Below are positions 7,912 through 20,403 of a stretch of DNA of 64,000 nucleotides, piece by piece. The DNA is taken from NCBI GenBank assembly GCA_964030785.1, contig OZ034968.1, positions 49,731,230-49,795,229 of the forward strand, read 5' to 3'. Positions within the stretch are counted from its first letter, which is position 1. Each line of letters begins with the position of its first letter. The notes under the pieces were generated by a model that made no database searches, was not told the origin of the DNA, and saw only the letters and a program-made list of their open reading frames with translations. The position numbers and the translations under genes were made by a program. This DNA comes from Siderastrea siderea. Its lineage: Eukaryota; Cnidaria; Anthozoa; Scleractinia; Rhizangiidae.

Positions 7912-10900
7912 TGTTTTCTGTACCATTGAACCTCTGCCCACCAAGGCCCGTTAGTTCCCAAGACTTTCTATGGGGTTTACACAAATTCCTAGGATGAACC
8001 CATGGGTCGAATTAGTTTCCAATATAACCAGAGCTATGCCAACCATGTCCTGTTAGTTACCAAGAGTTTTTACTGGATTTCATCAAATTACTAGCATGAA
8101 CCCATGGGTCAAATTGAAGCCATGCCATTGAAGCTCTGCCCACCATGTCCCGCTAGTTCCAAAGAGTTTTCACTGGGTTTAAACAACGTTCTATAATGAA
8201 CCCATGGGTCAAATTAGTTTTCATTATTACTCATGCAACAACACCCATGTCCCGCTAGTTCCCAAGAGTTTTCACTGGGTTTAAACAAAGTTCTATGATG
8301 AACCCATGGGTCAAATTAGTTTTCATTATTACTCATGCAACAACAACCACGTCCCGCTAGTTCCCAAGAGTTTTCACTGGATTTAAACAAATTCCTGGGA
8401 TGAGCCCATGGGTCCAATTAGTTTCCAATATCACCCAAGCTATGCCAACCATGTCCTGTTAGTTACCAGGAGTTTTTACTGGATTTCAACAAATTACTAG
8501 CATGAACCCATGGGTCAACCATATCACCCAAGCTATGCCAACCATGTCCTGTTAGTTACCAGGAGTTTTTACTGGATTTCATCAAATTACTAGCATGAAC
8601 CCATAGGTCAAATTCCTAGGATGAACCCATGGGTCGAATTAGTTTCCAATATCACTAGAGCTATGCCAACCATGTCCTGTTAGTTCCGAAGAGTTTTTAC
8701 TGGATTTCAACAAATTACTAGCATGAACCCCTGGGTCAAATTAGTTTCCAATATCACCAAAGCTATGCCAACCATGTCCTGTTAGTTCCCAAGAGATTTT
8801 ACTGGATTTCAATAAATTACTAGCATGAACCCATGGGTCAAATTGAAGCCATGCCATTGAAGCTCTGCCCACCATGTCCCGCTAGTTTTCAAGAGTTTTC
8901 ACTGGGTTTAAACAACGTTCTATAATGAACCCATGGGTCAAATTAGTTTTCATTATTACTCATGCCACAACACCCATGTCCCGCTAGTTCGCAAGAGTTT
9001 TCACTGGGTTTAAACAAAGTTCTATGATGAACCCATGGGTCAAATTAGTTTTCATTATTACTCATGCAACAACAACCATGTCCCGCTAGTTCCCAAGAGT
9101 TTTCACTGGGTTTAAACAAATTCTTGGGATGAACCCATGGGTCCAATTAGTTTCCAATATCACCCAAGCTATGCCAACCATGTCCTGTTAGTTCCCAAGA
9201 GTTTTCACTGCGTTTAAACAAAGTTCTATGATGCACCCATGGGTCAAATAAGTTTCCGGTACCATTGAAGCTCTGCCCACCAAGTCCCGTTAGTTCCCAA
9301 GACTTTCCACGGGGTTTACACAAATTCCTAGGATGAACCCATGGGTCGAATTAGTTTCCAATATGACCAGAGCAATGCCAACCATGTCGTGTTAGTTACC
9401 AAGAGTTTTTACTGGATTTCATAAAATTACTAGCATGAACCCATGGGTCAAATTCCTAGGATGAACCCATGGGTCGAATTAGTTTCCAATATCACTAGAG
9501 CTATGCCAACCATGTCCTGTTAGTTCCCAAGAGTTTTTACTGGATTTCAAAAAATTACTAGCATGAACCCATGGGTCAAATTAGTTTCCAATATCACCAA
9601 AGCTATGCCAACCATGTCCTGTTAGTTCCCAAGAGATTTTACTGGATTTCATCAAATTACTAGCATGCACCCATGGGTCAACCATATCACCCAAGCTATG
9701 CCAACCATGTCCTGTTAGTTACGAAGAGTTTTTACTGGATTTCATCAAATTACTAGCATGAACCCATGGGTCAAATTCCTAGGATGAATCCATGGGTCGA
9801 ATTAGTTTCCAATATCACTAGAGCTATGCCAACCATGTCCTGTTAGTTCCCAAGAGTTTTTACTGGGCATGAACCCATGGGTGGAATTAGTTTCCAATAT
9901 CACCAGAGCAATGCCAACCATGTCCTGTTAGTTACCAAGAGTTTTTACTGGATTTCATCAAATTACTAGCATTCACCCATGAGTCGATCATATCACCCAA
10001 GCTATGCCAACCATGTCCTGTTAGTTGCCAAGAGTTTTTACTGGATTTCAACAAATTACTGGATTTCAACAAATTACTAGCATGAACCCATGGGTCAAAT
10101 TAGTTTCCAATATCACCAAAGCTATGCCAACCATGTCCTGTTAGTTCCCAAGAGATTTTACTGGATTTCAATAAATTACTAGCATGAACCCATGGGTCAA
10201 ATTGAAGCCATGCCATTGAAGCTCTGCCCACGATGTCCCGCTAGTTCCCAAGAGTTTTCACTGGGTTTAAACAACGTTCTATAATGAACCCATGGGTCAA
10301 ATTAGTTTTCATTATTACTCATGCCACAACACCCATGTCCCGCTAGTTCCCAAGAGTTTTCACTGGGTTTAAACAAAGTTCTATGATGAACCCATGGGTC
10401 AAATTAGTTTTCATTATTACTCATGCAACAACAACCATGTCCCGCTAGTTCCGAAGAGTTTTCACTGGATTTCAACAAATTCCTGGGATGAACCCATGGG
10501 TCCAATTAGTTTCCAATATCACCCAAGCTATGCCAACCATGTCCTGTTAGTTCCCAAGAGTTGTCACTGCGTTTAAACAAAGTTCTATGATGCACCCATG
10601 GGTCAAATAAGTTTCCGGTACCAATGAAGCTCTGCCCACCAAGTCCCGTTAGTTCCCAAGACTTTCCACGGGGTTTACACAAATTCCTAGGATGAACCCA
10701 TGGGTCGAATTAGTTTCCAATATCACCAGAGCAATGCCAACCATGTCCTGTTAGTTGCCAAGAGTTTTTACTGGATTTCAACAAATTACTAGCATGAACC
10801 CATGGTTCAAACATATCACCCAAGCTATGCCAACCATGTCCTGTTAGTTAGCAGGAGTTTTTACTGGATTTCAACAAATTACTAGCATGAACCCATGGTT

Positions 10901-13900
10901 CAAACATATCACCCAAGCTATGCCAACCATGTCCTGTTAGTTGCCAAGAGTTTTTACTGGATTTCAACAAATTACTAGCATGAACCCATGGGTCAAACAT
11001 ATCACCCAAGCTATGCCAACCATGTCCTGTTAGTTCCCAAGAGTTTTCAAAGTTCTATGATGAACCCATGGGTCAAATTAGTTTTCTGTATCAGTCAAGC
11101 TACACCAACCCTAGTTCCCAGGAGTTTTTATTGGGTTTAAACAAAGTTCTATGATGAACCCATGGGTCCAATTAGTTTCCAATATCACCCAAGCTATGCC
11201 AACCATGTCTTGTTAGTTCCCAAGAGTTTTCACTGGGTTTAAACAAAGTTCTATGATGAACCCATGGGTCAAATAAGTTTCCTGTACCATTGAACCTCTG
11301 CCCACCGAGGCCCGTTAGTTCCCAAGACTTTCTACGGGGTTTACACAAATTCCTAGGATGAACCCATGGGTCGAATTAGTTTCCAATATAACCAGAGCTA
11401 TGCCAACCATGTCCTGTTAGTTCCCAAGAGATTTTACTGGATTTTAATAAATTACTAGCATGAACCCATGGGTCAAATTGAAGCCACGCCATTGGAGTTC
11501 TGCCCACCATGTCCCGCTAGTTCCCAAGAGTTTTCACTGGGTTTAAACAACGTTCTATAATGAACCCATGGGTCAAATTAGTTTTCATTATTACTCATGC
11601 AACAACACCCAATTGTCCCGCTAGTTCCCAAGAGTTTTCACTGGGTTTAAACAAAGTTCTATCATGAACCCATGGGTCAAATTAGTTTTCATTATTACTC
11701 ATGCAACAACAACCATGTCCCGCTAGTTCCCAAGAGTTTTCACTGGATTTCAACAAATTCCTGGGATGAACCCATGGGTCCAATTAGTTTCCAATATCAC
11801 CCAAGCTATGCCAACCATGTCCTGTTAGTTCCCAAGAGTTTTCACTGCGTTTAAACAAAGTTCTATGATGCACCCATGGGTCAAATAAGTTTCCGGTACC
11901 ATTGAAGCTCTGCCCACCAAGTCCCGTTAGTTCCTAAGACTTTCCACGGGGTTTACACAAATTCCTAGGATGAACCCATGGGTCGAATTAGTTTCCAATA
12001 TCACCAGAGCAATGCCAACCATGTCCTGTTAGTTGCCAAGAGTTTTTACTGGATTTCAACAAATTACTAGCATGAACCCATTGGTCAAATTGAAGCCATG
12101 CCATTGAAGCTCTGCCCACCATGTCCCGCTTGTTCCCAAGAGTTTTCACTGGGTTTAAACAAATTCTTGGGATGAACCCATGGGTCCAATTAGTTTCCAA
12201 TATCACCCAAGCTATGCCAACCATGTCCTGTTAGTTCCCAAGAGTTTTCACTGGGTTTAAACAAAGTTCTATGATGAACCCATGGGTCAAATAAGTTTCC
12301 TGTACCATTGAACCTCTGCCCACCAAGGCCCGTTAGTTCCCAAGACTTTCTACGGGGTTTACACAAATTCCTAGGATGAACCCATGGGTCGAATTAGTTT
12401 CCAATATAACCAAAGCTATGCCAACCATGTCCTGTTAGTTTCCAAGAGATTTTACTGGATTTTAATAAATTACTAGCATGAACCCATGGGTCAAATTGAA
12501 GCCACGCCATTGGAGCTCTGCCCACCATGTCCCGCTAGTTCCCAAGAGTTTTCACTGGGTTTAAACAAAGTTCTATCATGAACCCATGGGTCAAATTAGT
12601 TTTCATTATTACTCATGCAACAACACCCATGTCCCGCTAGTTCCCAAGAGTTTTCACTGGGTTTAAACAAAGTTCTATGATGAACCCATGGGTCAAATTA
12701 GTTTTCATTATTACTCATGCAACAACAACCATGTCCCGCTAGTTCCGAAGAGTTTTCACTGGATTTCAACAAATTCCTGGGATGAACCCATGGGTCCAAT
12801 TAGTTTCCAATATCACCCAAGCTATGCCAACCATGTCCTGTTAGTTACCAAGAGTTTTTACTGGATTTCAACAAATTACTAGTATGAACCCATGGTTCAA
12901 ACATATCACCCAAGCTATGCCAACCATGTCCTGTTAGTTCCCAAGAGTTTTCACTGCGTTTAAACAAAGTTCTATGATGCACCCATGGGTCAAATAAGTT
13001 TCCGGTACCATTGAAGCTCTGCCCACCAAGTCCCGTTAGTTCCCAAGACTTTCCACGGGGTTTACACAAATTCCTAGGATGAACCCATGGGTCGAATTAG
13101 TTTCCCATATCACCAGAGCTATGCCAACCATGTCCTGTTAGTTCCCAAGAGATTTTACTGGATTTCAATAAATTACTAGCATGAACCCATGGGTCAAATT
13201 GAAGCCATGCCATTGAAGCTCTGCCCACCATGTCCAGCTAGTTCCCAAGAGTTTTCACTGGGTTTAAACAAATTCTTGGGATGAACCCATGGGTCCAATT
13301 AGTTTCCAATATCACCCAAGCTATGCCAACCATGTCCTGTTAGTTCCCAAGAGTTTTCACTGCGGTTAAACAAAGTTCTATGATGCACCCATGGGTCAAA
13401 TAAGTTTCCGGTACCATTGAAGCTCTGCCCACCAAGTCCCGTTAGTTCCCGAGACTTTCCACGGGGTTTACACAAATTCCTAGGATGAACCCATGGGTCG
13501 AATTAGTTTCCAATATCACCAGAGCAATGCCAACCATGTCCTGTTAGTTACCAAGAGTTTTCACTGGATTTCATCAAATTACTACCATGCACCCATGGGT
13601 CGATCATATCACCAAAGCTATGCCAACCATGTCCTGTTAGTTCCCAAGAGATTTTACTGGATTTCAATAAATTACTAGCATGAACCCATGGGTGAAATTG
13701 AAGCCATGCCATTGAAGCTCTGCCCACCATGTCCAGCTAGTTCCCAAGAGTTTTCACTGGGTTTAAACAAATTCTTGGGATGAACCCATGGGTCCAATTA
13801 GTTTCCAATATCACCCAAGCTATGCCAACCATGTCCTGTTAGTTCCCAAGAGTTTTCAAAGTTCTATGATGAACCCATGGGTCAAATTAGTTTTCTGTAT

Positions 13901-16900
13901 CAGTCAAGCTACACCAACCGTAGTTCCCAGGAGTTTTTATTGGGTTTAAACAAAGTTCTATGATGAACCCATGGGTCCAATTAGTTTCCAATATCACCCA
14001 AGCTATGCCAACCATGTCTTGTTAGTTCCCAAGAGTTTTCACTGGGTTTAAACAAAGTTCTATGATGAACCTATGGGTCAAATAAGTTTCCTGTACCATT
14101 GAACCTCTGCCCACGAAGGCCCGTTAGTTCCCAAGACTTTCTACGGGGTTTACACAAATTCCTAGGATGAACCCATGGGTCGAATTAGTTTCCAATATAA
14201 CCAGAGCTATGCCAACCATGTCCTGTTAGTTCCCAAGAGATTTTACTGGATTTTAATAAATTACTAGCATGAACCCATGGGTCAAATTCCTAGGATGAAC
14301 CCATGGGTCGAATTAGTTTCCAATATCACTAGAGCTATGCCAACCATGTCCTGTTAGTTCCCAAGAGATTTTACTGGATTTCAATAAATTACTAGCATGA
14401 ACCCATGGGTCAAATTGAAGCCATGCCATTGAAGCTCTGCCCACCATGTCCCGCTAGTTCCCAAGAGTTTTCACTGGGTTTAAACAACGTTCTATAATGA
14501 ACCCATGTTTCAAATTAGTTTTCATTATTACTCATGCAACAACAACCATGTCCCGCTAGTTCCCAAGAGTTTTCACTGGATTTCAACAAAAACCTGGGAT
14601 GAACCCATGGGTCCAATTAGTTTCCAATATCACCCAAGCTATGCCAACCATGTCCTGTTAGTTCCCAAGAGTTTTCACTGCGTTTAAACAAAGTTCTATG
14701 ATGCACCCATGGCTCAAATAAGTTTCCGGTACCATTGAAGCTCTGCCCACCAAGTCCCGTTAGTTCCCAAGACTTTCCACGGGGTTTACACAAATTCCTA
14801 GGATGAACCCATGGGTCGAATTACTTTCCAATATCACCAGAGCAATGCCACCCATGTCCTGTTAGTTACCAAGAGTTTTTCCTGGATTTCAACAAATTAC
14901 TAGCATGAACCCATGGGTCAAACATATCACCCAAGCTATGCCAATCATGTCCTGTTAGTTGCCAAGAGGTTTTACTGGATTTCATCAAATTACTAGCATG
15001 AACCCATGGGTCAAATTGAAGCCATGCCATTGAAGCTCTGCCCACCATGTCCCGCTAGTTCCCAAGAGTTTTCACTGGGTTTAAACAACGTTCTATAATG
15101 AACCCATGGGTCAAATTAGTTTTCATTATTACTCATGCCACAACACCCATGTCCCGCTAGTTCCCAAGAGTTTTCACTGGATTTAAACAAATTCCTGGGA
15201 TGAACCCATGGGTCCAATTAGTTTCCAATATCACCCAAGCTATGCCAACCATGTAGTGTTAGTTCCCAAGAGTTTTCACTGCGTTTAAACAAAGTTCTAT
15301 GATGCACCCATGGGTCAAATAAGTTTCAGGTACCATTGAAGCTCTGCCCACCAAGTCCCGTTAGTTCCCAAGACTTTCCACGGGGTTTACACAAATTCCT
15401 AGGATGAACCCATGGGTGGAATTAGTTTCCAATATCACCAGAGCAGTGCCAACCATGTCCTGTTAGTTACCAAGAGTTTTTACTGGATTTCAGCAAATTA
15501 CTAGCATGCACCCATGGGTCAACCTTATCACCCAAGCTATGCCAACCATGTCCTGTTAGTTACCAAGAGTTTTTACTGGATTTCATCAAATTACTAGCAT
15601 GAACCCATGGGTCAAATTCCTAGGATGAATCCATGGGTCGAATTAGTTTCCAATATAACTAGAGCTATGCCAACCATGTCGTGTTAGTTCCCAAGAATTT
15701 TTACTGGATTTCAACAAATTACTAGCATGAACCCATGGGTCAAATTAGTTTCCAATATCACCAAAGCTATGCCAACCATGTCCTGTTAGTTCCCAAGAGA
15801 TTTTACTGGATTTCAATAAATTACTAGCATGAACCCATGGGTCAAATTGAAGCCATGCAATTGAAGCTCTGCCCACCATGTCCCGCTAGTTCCCAAGAGT
15901 TTTCAAAGTTCTATGATGAACCCATGGGTCAAATTAGTTTTCTGTATCAGTCAAGCTACACCAACCCTAGTTCCCAGGAGTTTTTACTGGGTTTAAACAA
16001 AGTTTTATGATGAACCCATGGGTCCAATTAGTTTCCAATATCACCCAAGCTATGCCAACCATGTCTTGTTAGTTCCCAAGAGTTTTCACTGGGTTTAAAC
16101 AAAGTTCTATGATGAACCCATGGGTCAAATAAGTTTCCTGTACCATTGAACCTCTGCCCACCAAGGCCCGTTAGTTCCCAAGACTTTCTACGGGGTTTAC
16201 ACAAATTCCTAGGATGAACCCATGGGTCGAATTAGTTTCCAATATAACCAGAGCTATGCCAACCATGTCCTGTTAGTTCCCAAGAGATTTTACTGGATTT
16301 TAATAAATTACTAGCATGAACCCATGGGTCAAATTGAAGCCACGCCATTGGAGCTCTGCCCACTATGTCCCGCTAGTTCCCAAGAGTTTTCACTGGGTTT
16401 AAACAACGTTCTATAATGAACCCATGGGTCAAATTACTTTTCATTATTACTCATGCAACAACAACCATGTCCCGCTAGTTCCCAAGAGTTTTCACTGGAT
16501 TTAAGCAAATTCCTGGGATGAACCCATGGGTCCAATTAGTTTCCAATATCACCCAAGCTATGCCAACCATGTCCTGTTAGTTCCCAAGAGTTTTCACTGC
16601 GTTTAAACAAAGTTCTATGATGCACCCATAGGTCAAATAAGTTTGCGGTACCATTGAAGCTCTGCCCACCAAGTCCCGTTAGTTCCGAAGACTTTCCACG
16701 GGGTTTACACAAATTCCTAGGATGAACCCATGGGTCGAATTAGTTTCCAATATCACCAGAGCAATGCCAACCATGTCCTGTTAGTTGCCAAGAGTTTTTA
16801 CTGGATTTCATAAAATTACTAGCATGCACCCATGGGTCGATCATATCACCCAAGCTATGCCAACCATGTCCTGTTAGTTGCCAAGAGTTTTTACTGGATT

Positions 16901-17768
16901 TCAACAAATTACTAGCATGAACCCATGGATCGACCATATCATACAAGGTATGCCAACGATGTCCTGTTAGTTCCCAGGAGTTTTTACTGGATTTCAACAA
17001 ATTACTAGCATGAACCCATGGGTCAACCATTTCACCCAAGCTATGCCAACCATGTCCTGTTAGTTCCCAAGACTTTCCACGGGGTTTACACAAATTCCTA
17101 GGATGAACCCATGAGTCGAATTATAGTTTCCAATATCACGAGAGCAATTCCAACCATGTCCTGTTAGTTACCAAGAGTTTTTACTGGATTTCATCAAATT
17201 ACTAGCATGCACCCACCCATGGGTCGATCATATCACCCAAGCTATGCCAACCATGTCCTGTTAGTTCCCAAGAGTTTTTACTGGATTTCATCAAATTACT
17301 AGCATGAACCCATGGGTCAAATTGAAGCCATGCCATTGAAGCTCTGCCCACCATGTCCCGCTAGTTCCCAAGAGTTTTCACTGGGTTTAAACAACGTTCT
17401 ATAATGAACCCATGGGTCAAATTAGTTTTCATTATTACTCATGCCACAACACCCATGTCCCGTTAGTTCCCAAGAGTTTTCACTGCGTTTAAACAAAGTT
17501 CTATGATGCAGCCATGGGTCAAATAAGTTTCCGGTACCATTGAAGCTCTGCCCACCAAGTCCCGTTAGCTCCCAAGACTTTCCACGGGGTTTACACAAAT
17601 TCCTAGGATGAACCCATGGGTCGAATTAGTTTCCAATATCACCAGAGCAATGCCAACCATGTCCTGTTAGTTACCAAGAGTTTTTACTGGATTTCATAAA
17701 ATTACTAGCATGCACCCATGGGTCGATCATATCACCCAAGCTATGCCAACCATGTCCTGTTAGTTACC
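7912..17768 (+). repeat. Satellite array 1, forward monomers
   Basis: Roughly one hundred head-to-tail monomers of ~93-102 bp. Each starts near GAACCCATGGGTC and ends in a block such as GGATTTCAACAAATTACTAG, GTTTAAACAAAGTTCTATGA or CACAAATTCCTAGGAT. Monomer classes differ in the middle: CCAATATCACCCAAGCTATG, CCATATCACCC (shorter), GAAGCCATGCCATTGAAGC, CATTATTACTCATGCAAC, CCGGTACCATTGAAGC and CTGTATCAGTCAAGCTAC. Classes recur in a partly ordered, higher-order succession. The ~60-80-codon ORFs here repeat with the monomers and are not genes. Confidence 0.95.
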
Positions 17769-18283
17769 TGGAACTAACAGAACATGGTTGGCAGAGCTTG
17801 GGTGATATGGTCGACCCATGGGTTCATGCTAGTAATTTGTTGAAATCCAGTAAAAACTCTTGGCAACTAACAGGACATGGTTGGCATAGCTTGAGTGATA
17901 TGATCGACCCATGGGTGCATGCTAGTAATTTGATGAAATCCAGTAAAAACTCTTGGTAACTAACATGACATGGTTGGAATTGCTCTGGTGATATTGGAAA
18001 CTAATTCGACCCATGGGTTCATCCTAGGAATTTGTGTAAACCCCGTGGAAAGTCTTGGGAACTAACGGAACTTGGTGGGCAGAGCTTCAATGGTACCGGA
18101 AGGTTATTTGACCCATGGGTTCATCATAGAACTTTGTTTAAACGCAGTGAAAACTCTTGGAAACTAACAGGACGTGGTTGGCATAGCTTGGGTGATATTG
18201 GAAACTAATTCGACCCATGGGTTCATCCTAGGAATTTGTGTAAACCCCGTAGAAAGTCTTGGGAACTAACGGGCCTTGGTGGG
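17769..18283 (-). repeat. Inverted segment of satellite array 1
   Basis: At 17,769 (TTAGTTACC to TGGAACTAAC) the monomers flip to reverse orientation for ~515 bp and flip back at 18,284. The head-to-head junction forms a large potential cruciform. Confidence 0.9.
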
Positions 18284-18524
18284 CTGTTAGTTACCAAGAG
18301 TTTTTACTGGATTTCATCAAATTACTAGCATGAACCCATGGTAAAAACCCACTGGTCAACCATATGTTAGTTTCACTGTATTTCAACAAATTACTAGCCT
18401 GAACCCATGGGTCAAATTAGGTTTGATTGTAACTCTTGCTACAACAACCATGTCCCCCTAGTTCCCAAGAGTTTTCACTGGGTTCAAGCAAATTCCTAGG
18501 ATGAACCCATGGGTTAAATTAGTT
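18284..18524 (+). repeat. Edge of satellite array 1, degenerate monomers
   Basis: Forward monomers with more substitutions and small deletions than the core, as expected at an array edge. The last recognisable motif is GAACCCATGGGTTAAATTAG. Confidence 0.85.
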
Positions 18525-18698
18525 TGTTGTAAAATGATATTCTATTAAAAAAATGACATTTTAATTTTATACATTCTCTTTTGTTTAATTTTCAAAAAGG
18601 CTGAAATACATACACATACAATATGAAGTCCCAACCGACTTGTCTTTGTGGTTAATTAACTAATGTTTCCTATAGATATGTGAGATCAATCCCTCAGC
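18525..18698. other. 3' flank of the split gene, no gene
   Basis: AT-rich sequence after the stop at 18,699 (minus strand). It includes an ATTAAA-type variant poly(A) signal on the minus strand near 18,570. It is only 174 bp wide before the satellite begins. Confidence 0.4.
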
Positions 18699-19105
18699 TT
18701 AGTGGTATTTACCTTTACAACATACAATAAAAAATGCAGTAGTTCTGAGAGAAAACTCTTTTTTACAATAACGCCTCCACCCCAACATATGAAGGGGTTT
18801 CGTCTTAAATTTGCCATCCCCCGCTTTAAACTTTTTTTTATAGTTTTCTATTTTTGCTATCTTCCTCTCGAGCATGTTCTGTAGGACAAGGGCTGCTGGC
18901 TTGAAGTTGACAGGGGCATCGGTGGTCTCGTTATTCTCGGCATCGGTGGTCTCAGCATTCTCGGCATCGGTGGTCTCGGCATTCTCGGCATCGGTGGTCT
19001 CGTCATTCTCGGCATCGGTGGTCTCGTCATTCTCGGCATCGGTGGTCTCGGCATTCTCGGCATCGGTGGTCTCGGGGGTCTTGGTCTCCGAGTCGACTTT
19101 TCTTT
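18699..19105 (-). CDS. Terminal exon of split gene: 8-residue acidic repeats plus WRxY/CC module
   Basis: The acceptor AACTTCAG precedes the exon (phase 1). The frame reads KVDSETKTP, then about six units of ETTDAEN(A/D) from a 24-bp DNA repeat, then APVNFKPAALVLQNML, a lysine-rich stretch, and GKFKTKPLHMLGWRRY with FFIVCCKGKYH-stop. The last part aligns with the C-terminus of the chromodomain protein family: G-x-F-x2-K-x4-L-x-W-R-x-Y, then C-C-x2-K-Y, with one gap. A donor-like GTAAAT just after the CCK codons (18,712) means splicing to a further lost exon is possible. Function unknown; a nuclear protein is inferred from the companion exons. A longer-looking frame full of MPRxxRPP on the same strand is the shadow of the 24-bp repeat. 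Confidence 0.6.
18915..19072. repeat. 24-bp coding minisatellite, 7 units
   Basis: Plus-strand unit is built on GGCATCGGTGGTCTCG plus (T/G)CATTCTC. Seven GCATCGGTGGTCTC cores are present here and eight in the copy at 52 kb. Indels of 24 bp keep the frame. Related units also end the Tudor-like exon near 20.42-20.52 kb. Confidence 0.95.
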
Positions 19106-19434
19106 CTGAAGTTAAATCATAAATACATGAAACATCTCACACAACAATTTAATTTAGGGGTTCTTGGTCTCCGAGTCGACTTTTCTTTCTGAAGTTAAAT
19201 CATCCTCATAGTTCATCCTCATTCCTCATCTGGATCCAGCCAAAAGTCCATAGAACTCAGCGAAACTCTGGATCCAGCACACAACAATTTAATTTCAAAA
19301 TAATTTGTTGATTATTTTGTTGATTAAGTTGATTATTTTGTTGATTAAGTTAAATCATAAATACATGAAACATCTGACATAACAATGTTTGTTGATTATT
19401 ATTTTTTTATTTGTGTAGATGACCCTAAGCTTAC
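19106..19434. other. Intron with a truncated duplicate exon start
   Basis: 19,157-19,198 repeats the first ~40 bp of the terminal exon with its acceptor, then breaks into AATTTAAATTGTTG-type sequence. GGATCCAGCCAAAAGTCC fragments and TTGTTGATTATTTTG tandem repeats follow. Confidence 0.5.
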
Positions 19435-19575
19435 TTTTGCTCTTGGCGGCATCGGCCTCGTAGTTGACAGGGGGTTCCTCAAAGTCCAAGTCGGGTTCCA
19501 AGTCTTTGGTGCTCGATGGCCTGATGGCTGCTGCCTTGGAGTTGACAGGGGATTCCTCCGAGTCGACTTTTCTTT
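19435..19575 (-). CDS. Acidic linker exon, copy 1
   Basis: A 141-nt phase 1-1 exon between acceptor AACTTCAG and donor GTAAGC. It encodes 47 residues: KVDSEESPVNSKAAAIRP, then TKDLEPDLDFEEPPVNY and ADAAKSK. It is acidic, has PVN twice, and is probably disordered. It starts with the same KVDSE as the terminal exon and ends with the same AKSK as the Tudor-like exon, so the exons share ends. Its length (a multiple of three) and symmetric phase mean added or skipped copies keep the frame. It lies in a 527-bp tandem duplication. Confidence 0.6.
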
Positions 19576-19711
19576 CTGAAGTTAAATCATAAATACATGA
19601 AACATCTCACACAACAATGTTTGTTGATTATTATTTTTTTATGGACTTTTGGCTGGATCCAGATGAGGTATGAGGGTGAACCCATGGCTCAAATTAACTG
19701 GCGATACTGAG

Positions 19712-19795
19712 GAGTTTCGCTGAGTTCTACGGACTTTTGGCTGGATCATATCTCATCTGGATCCAGCCAAAAGTCCATAGAACTCAGCGAAACTC
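19712..19795. repeat. Inverted repeat with GGATCC arms
   Basis: 36-bp arms (19,712-19,747 and 19,760-19,795) with one mismatch and a 12-nt spacer, centred on GGACTTTTGGCTGGATC and its complement. It repeats 527 bp later at 20,239-20,322. Single arms occur near 2.3, 7.1, 19.2, 28.6, 29.2 and 30.3 kb. Confidence 0.9.
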
Positions 19796-19961
19796 TGGAT
19801 CCAGCACACAACAATTTAATTTCAAAATAATTTGTTGATTATTTTGTTGATTAAGTTGATTATTTTGTTGATTAAGTTAAATCATAAATACATGAAACAT
19901 CTGACATAACAATGTTTGTTGATTATTATTTTTTTATTTGTGTAGATGACCCTAAGCTTAC

Positions 19962-20102
19962 TTTTGCTCTTGGCGGCATCGGCCTCGTAGTTGACAGGGG
20001 GTTCCTCAAAGTCCAAGTCGGGTTCCAAGTCTTTGGTGCTCGATGGCCTGATGGCTGCTGCCTTGGAGTTGACAGGGGATTCCTCCGAGTCGACTTTTCT
20101 TT
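19962..20102 (-). CDS. Acidic linker exon, copy 2
   Basis: Duplicate of 19,435-19,575 in the second 527-bp unit, with acceptor, donor and frame intact. If both are spliced in, the protein has two consecutive 47-residue linkers. Confidence 0.6.
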
Positions 20103-20403
20103 CTGAAGTTAAATCATAAATACATGAAACATCTCACACAACAATGTTTGTTGATTATTATTTTTTTATGGACTTTTGGCTGGATCCAGATGAGGTATGA
20201 GGGTGAACCCATGGCTCAAATTAACTGGCGATACTGAGGAGTTTCGCTGAGTTCTACGGACTTTTGGCTGGATCATATCTCATCTGGATCCAGCCAAAAG
20301 TCCATAGAACTCAGCGAAACTCTGGATCCAGCACACAACAATTTAATTTCAAAATAATTTGTTGATTATTTTTTTTTATTTGTGTAGATGACCCTAAGCT
20401 TAC

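Larger units (their letters stand above)
19263..20362. repeat. 527-bp tandem duplication carrying the linker exon
   Basis: Two full units (19,263-19,789 and 19,790-20,316) and the start of a third. Each full unit holds one linker exon plus intron with TTGTTGATTATTTTG repeats. The third is cut into the Tudor-like exon's donor region. The two units look identical, so the duplication is recent. Confidence 0.9.

Noticed and set aside
10394..17093. Many 60-126-codon ORFs in the satellite (MGQISFHYYSCNNN and HASNLLKSSKNSW types)
   Set aside because: They repeat with the monomers on both strands, follow monomer length, and have no independent coding signal.
7912..18524. Regularly spaced short repeats resembling a CRISPR array
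   Set aside because: The whole ~100-bp monomer is conserved, there are no unique spacers or cas genes, and the DNA is eukaryotic.
18857..19063. ORF rich in MPRMxRPP repeats
   Set aside because: It is the alternative frame of the 24-bp repeat. The ETTDAEN frame has the acceptor and the C-terminal module, and is also used by the other exons.
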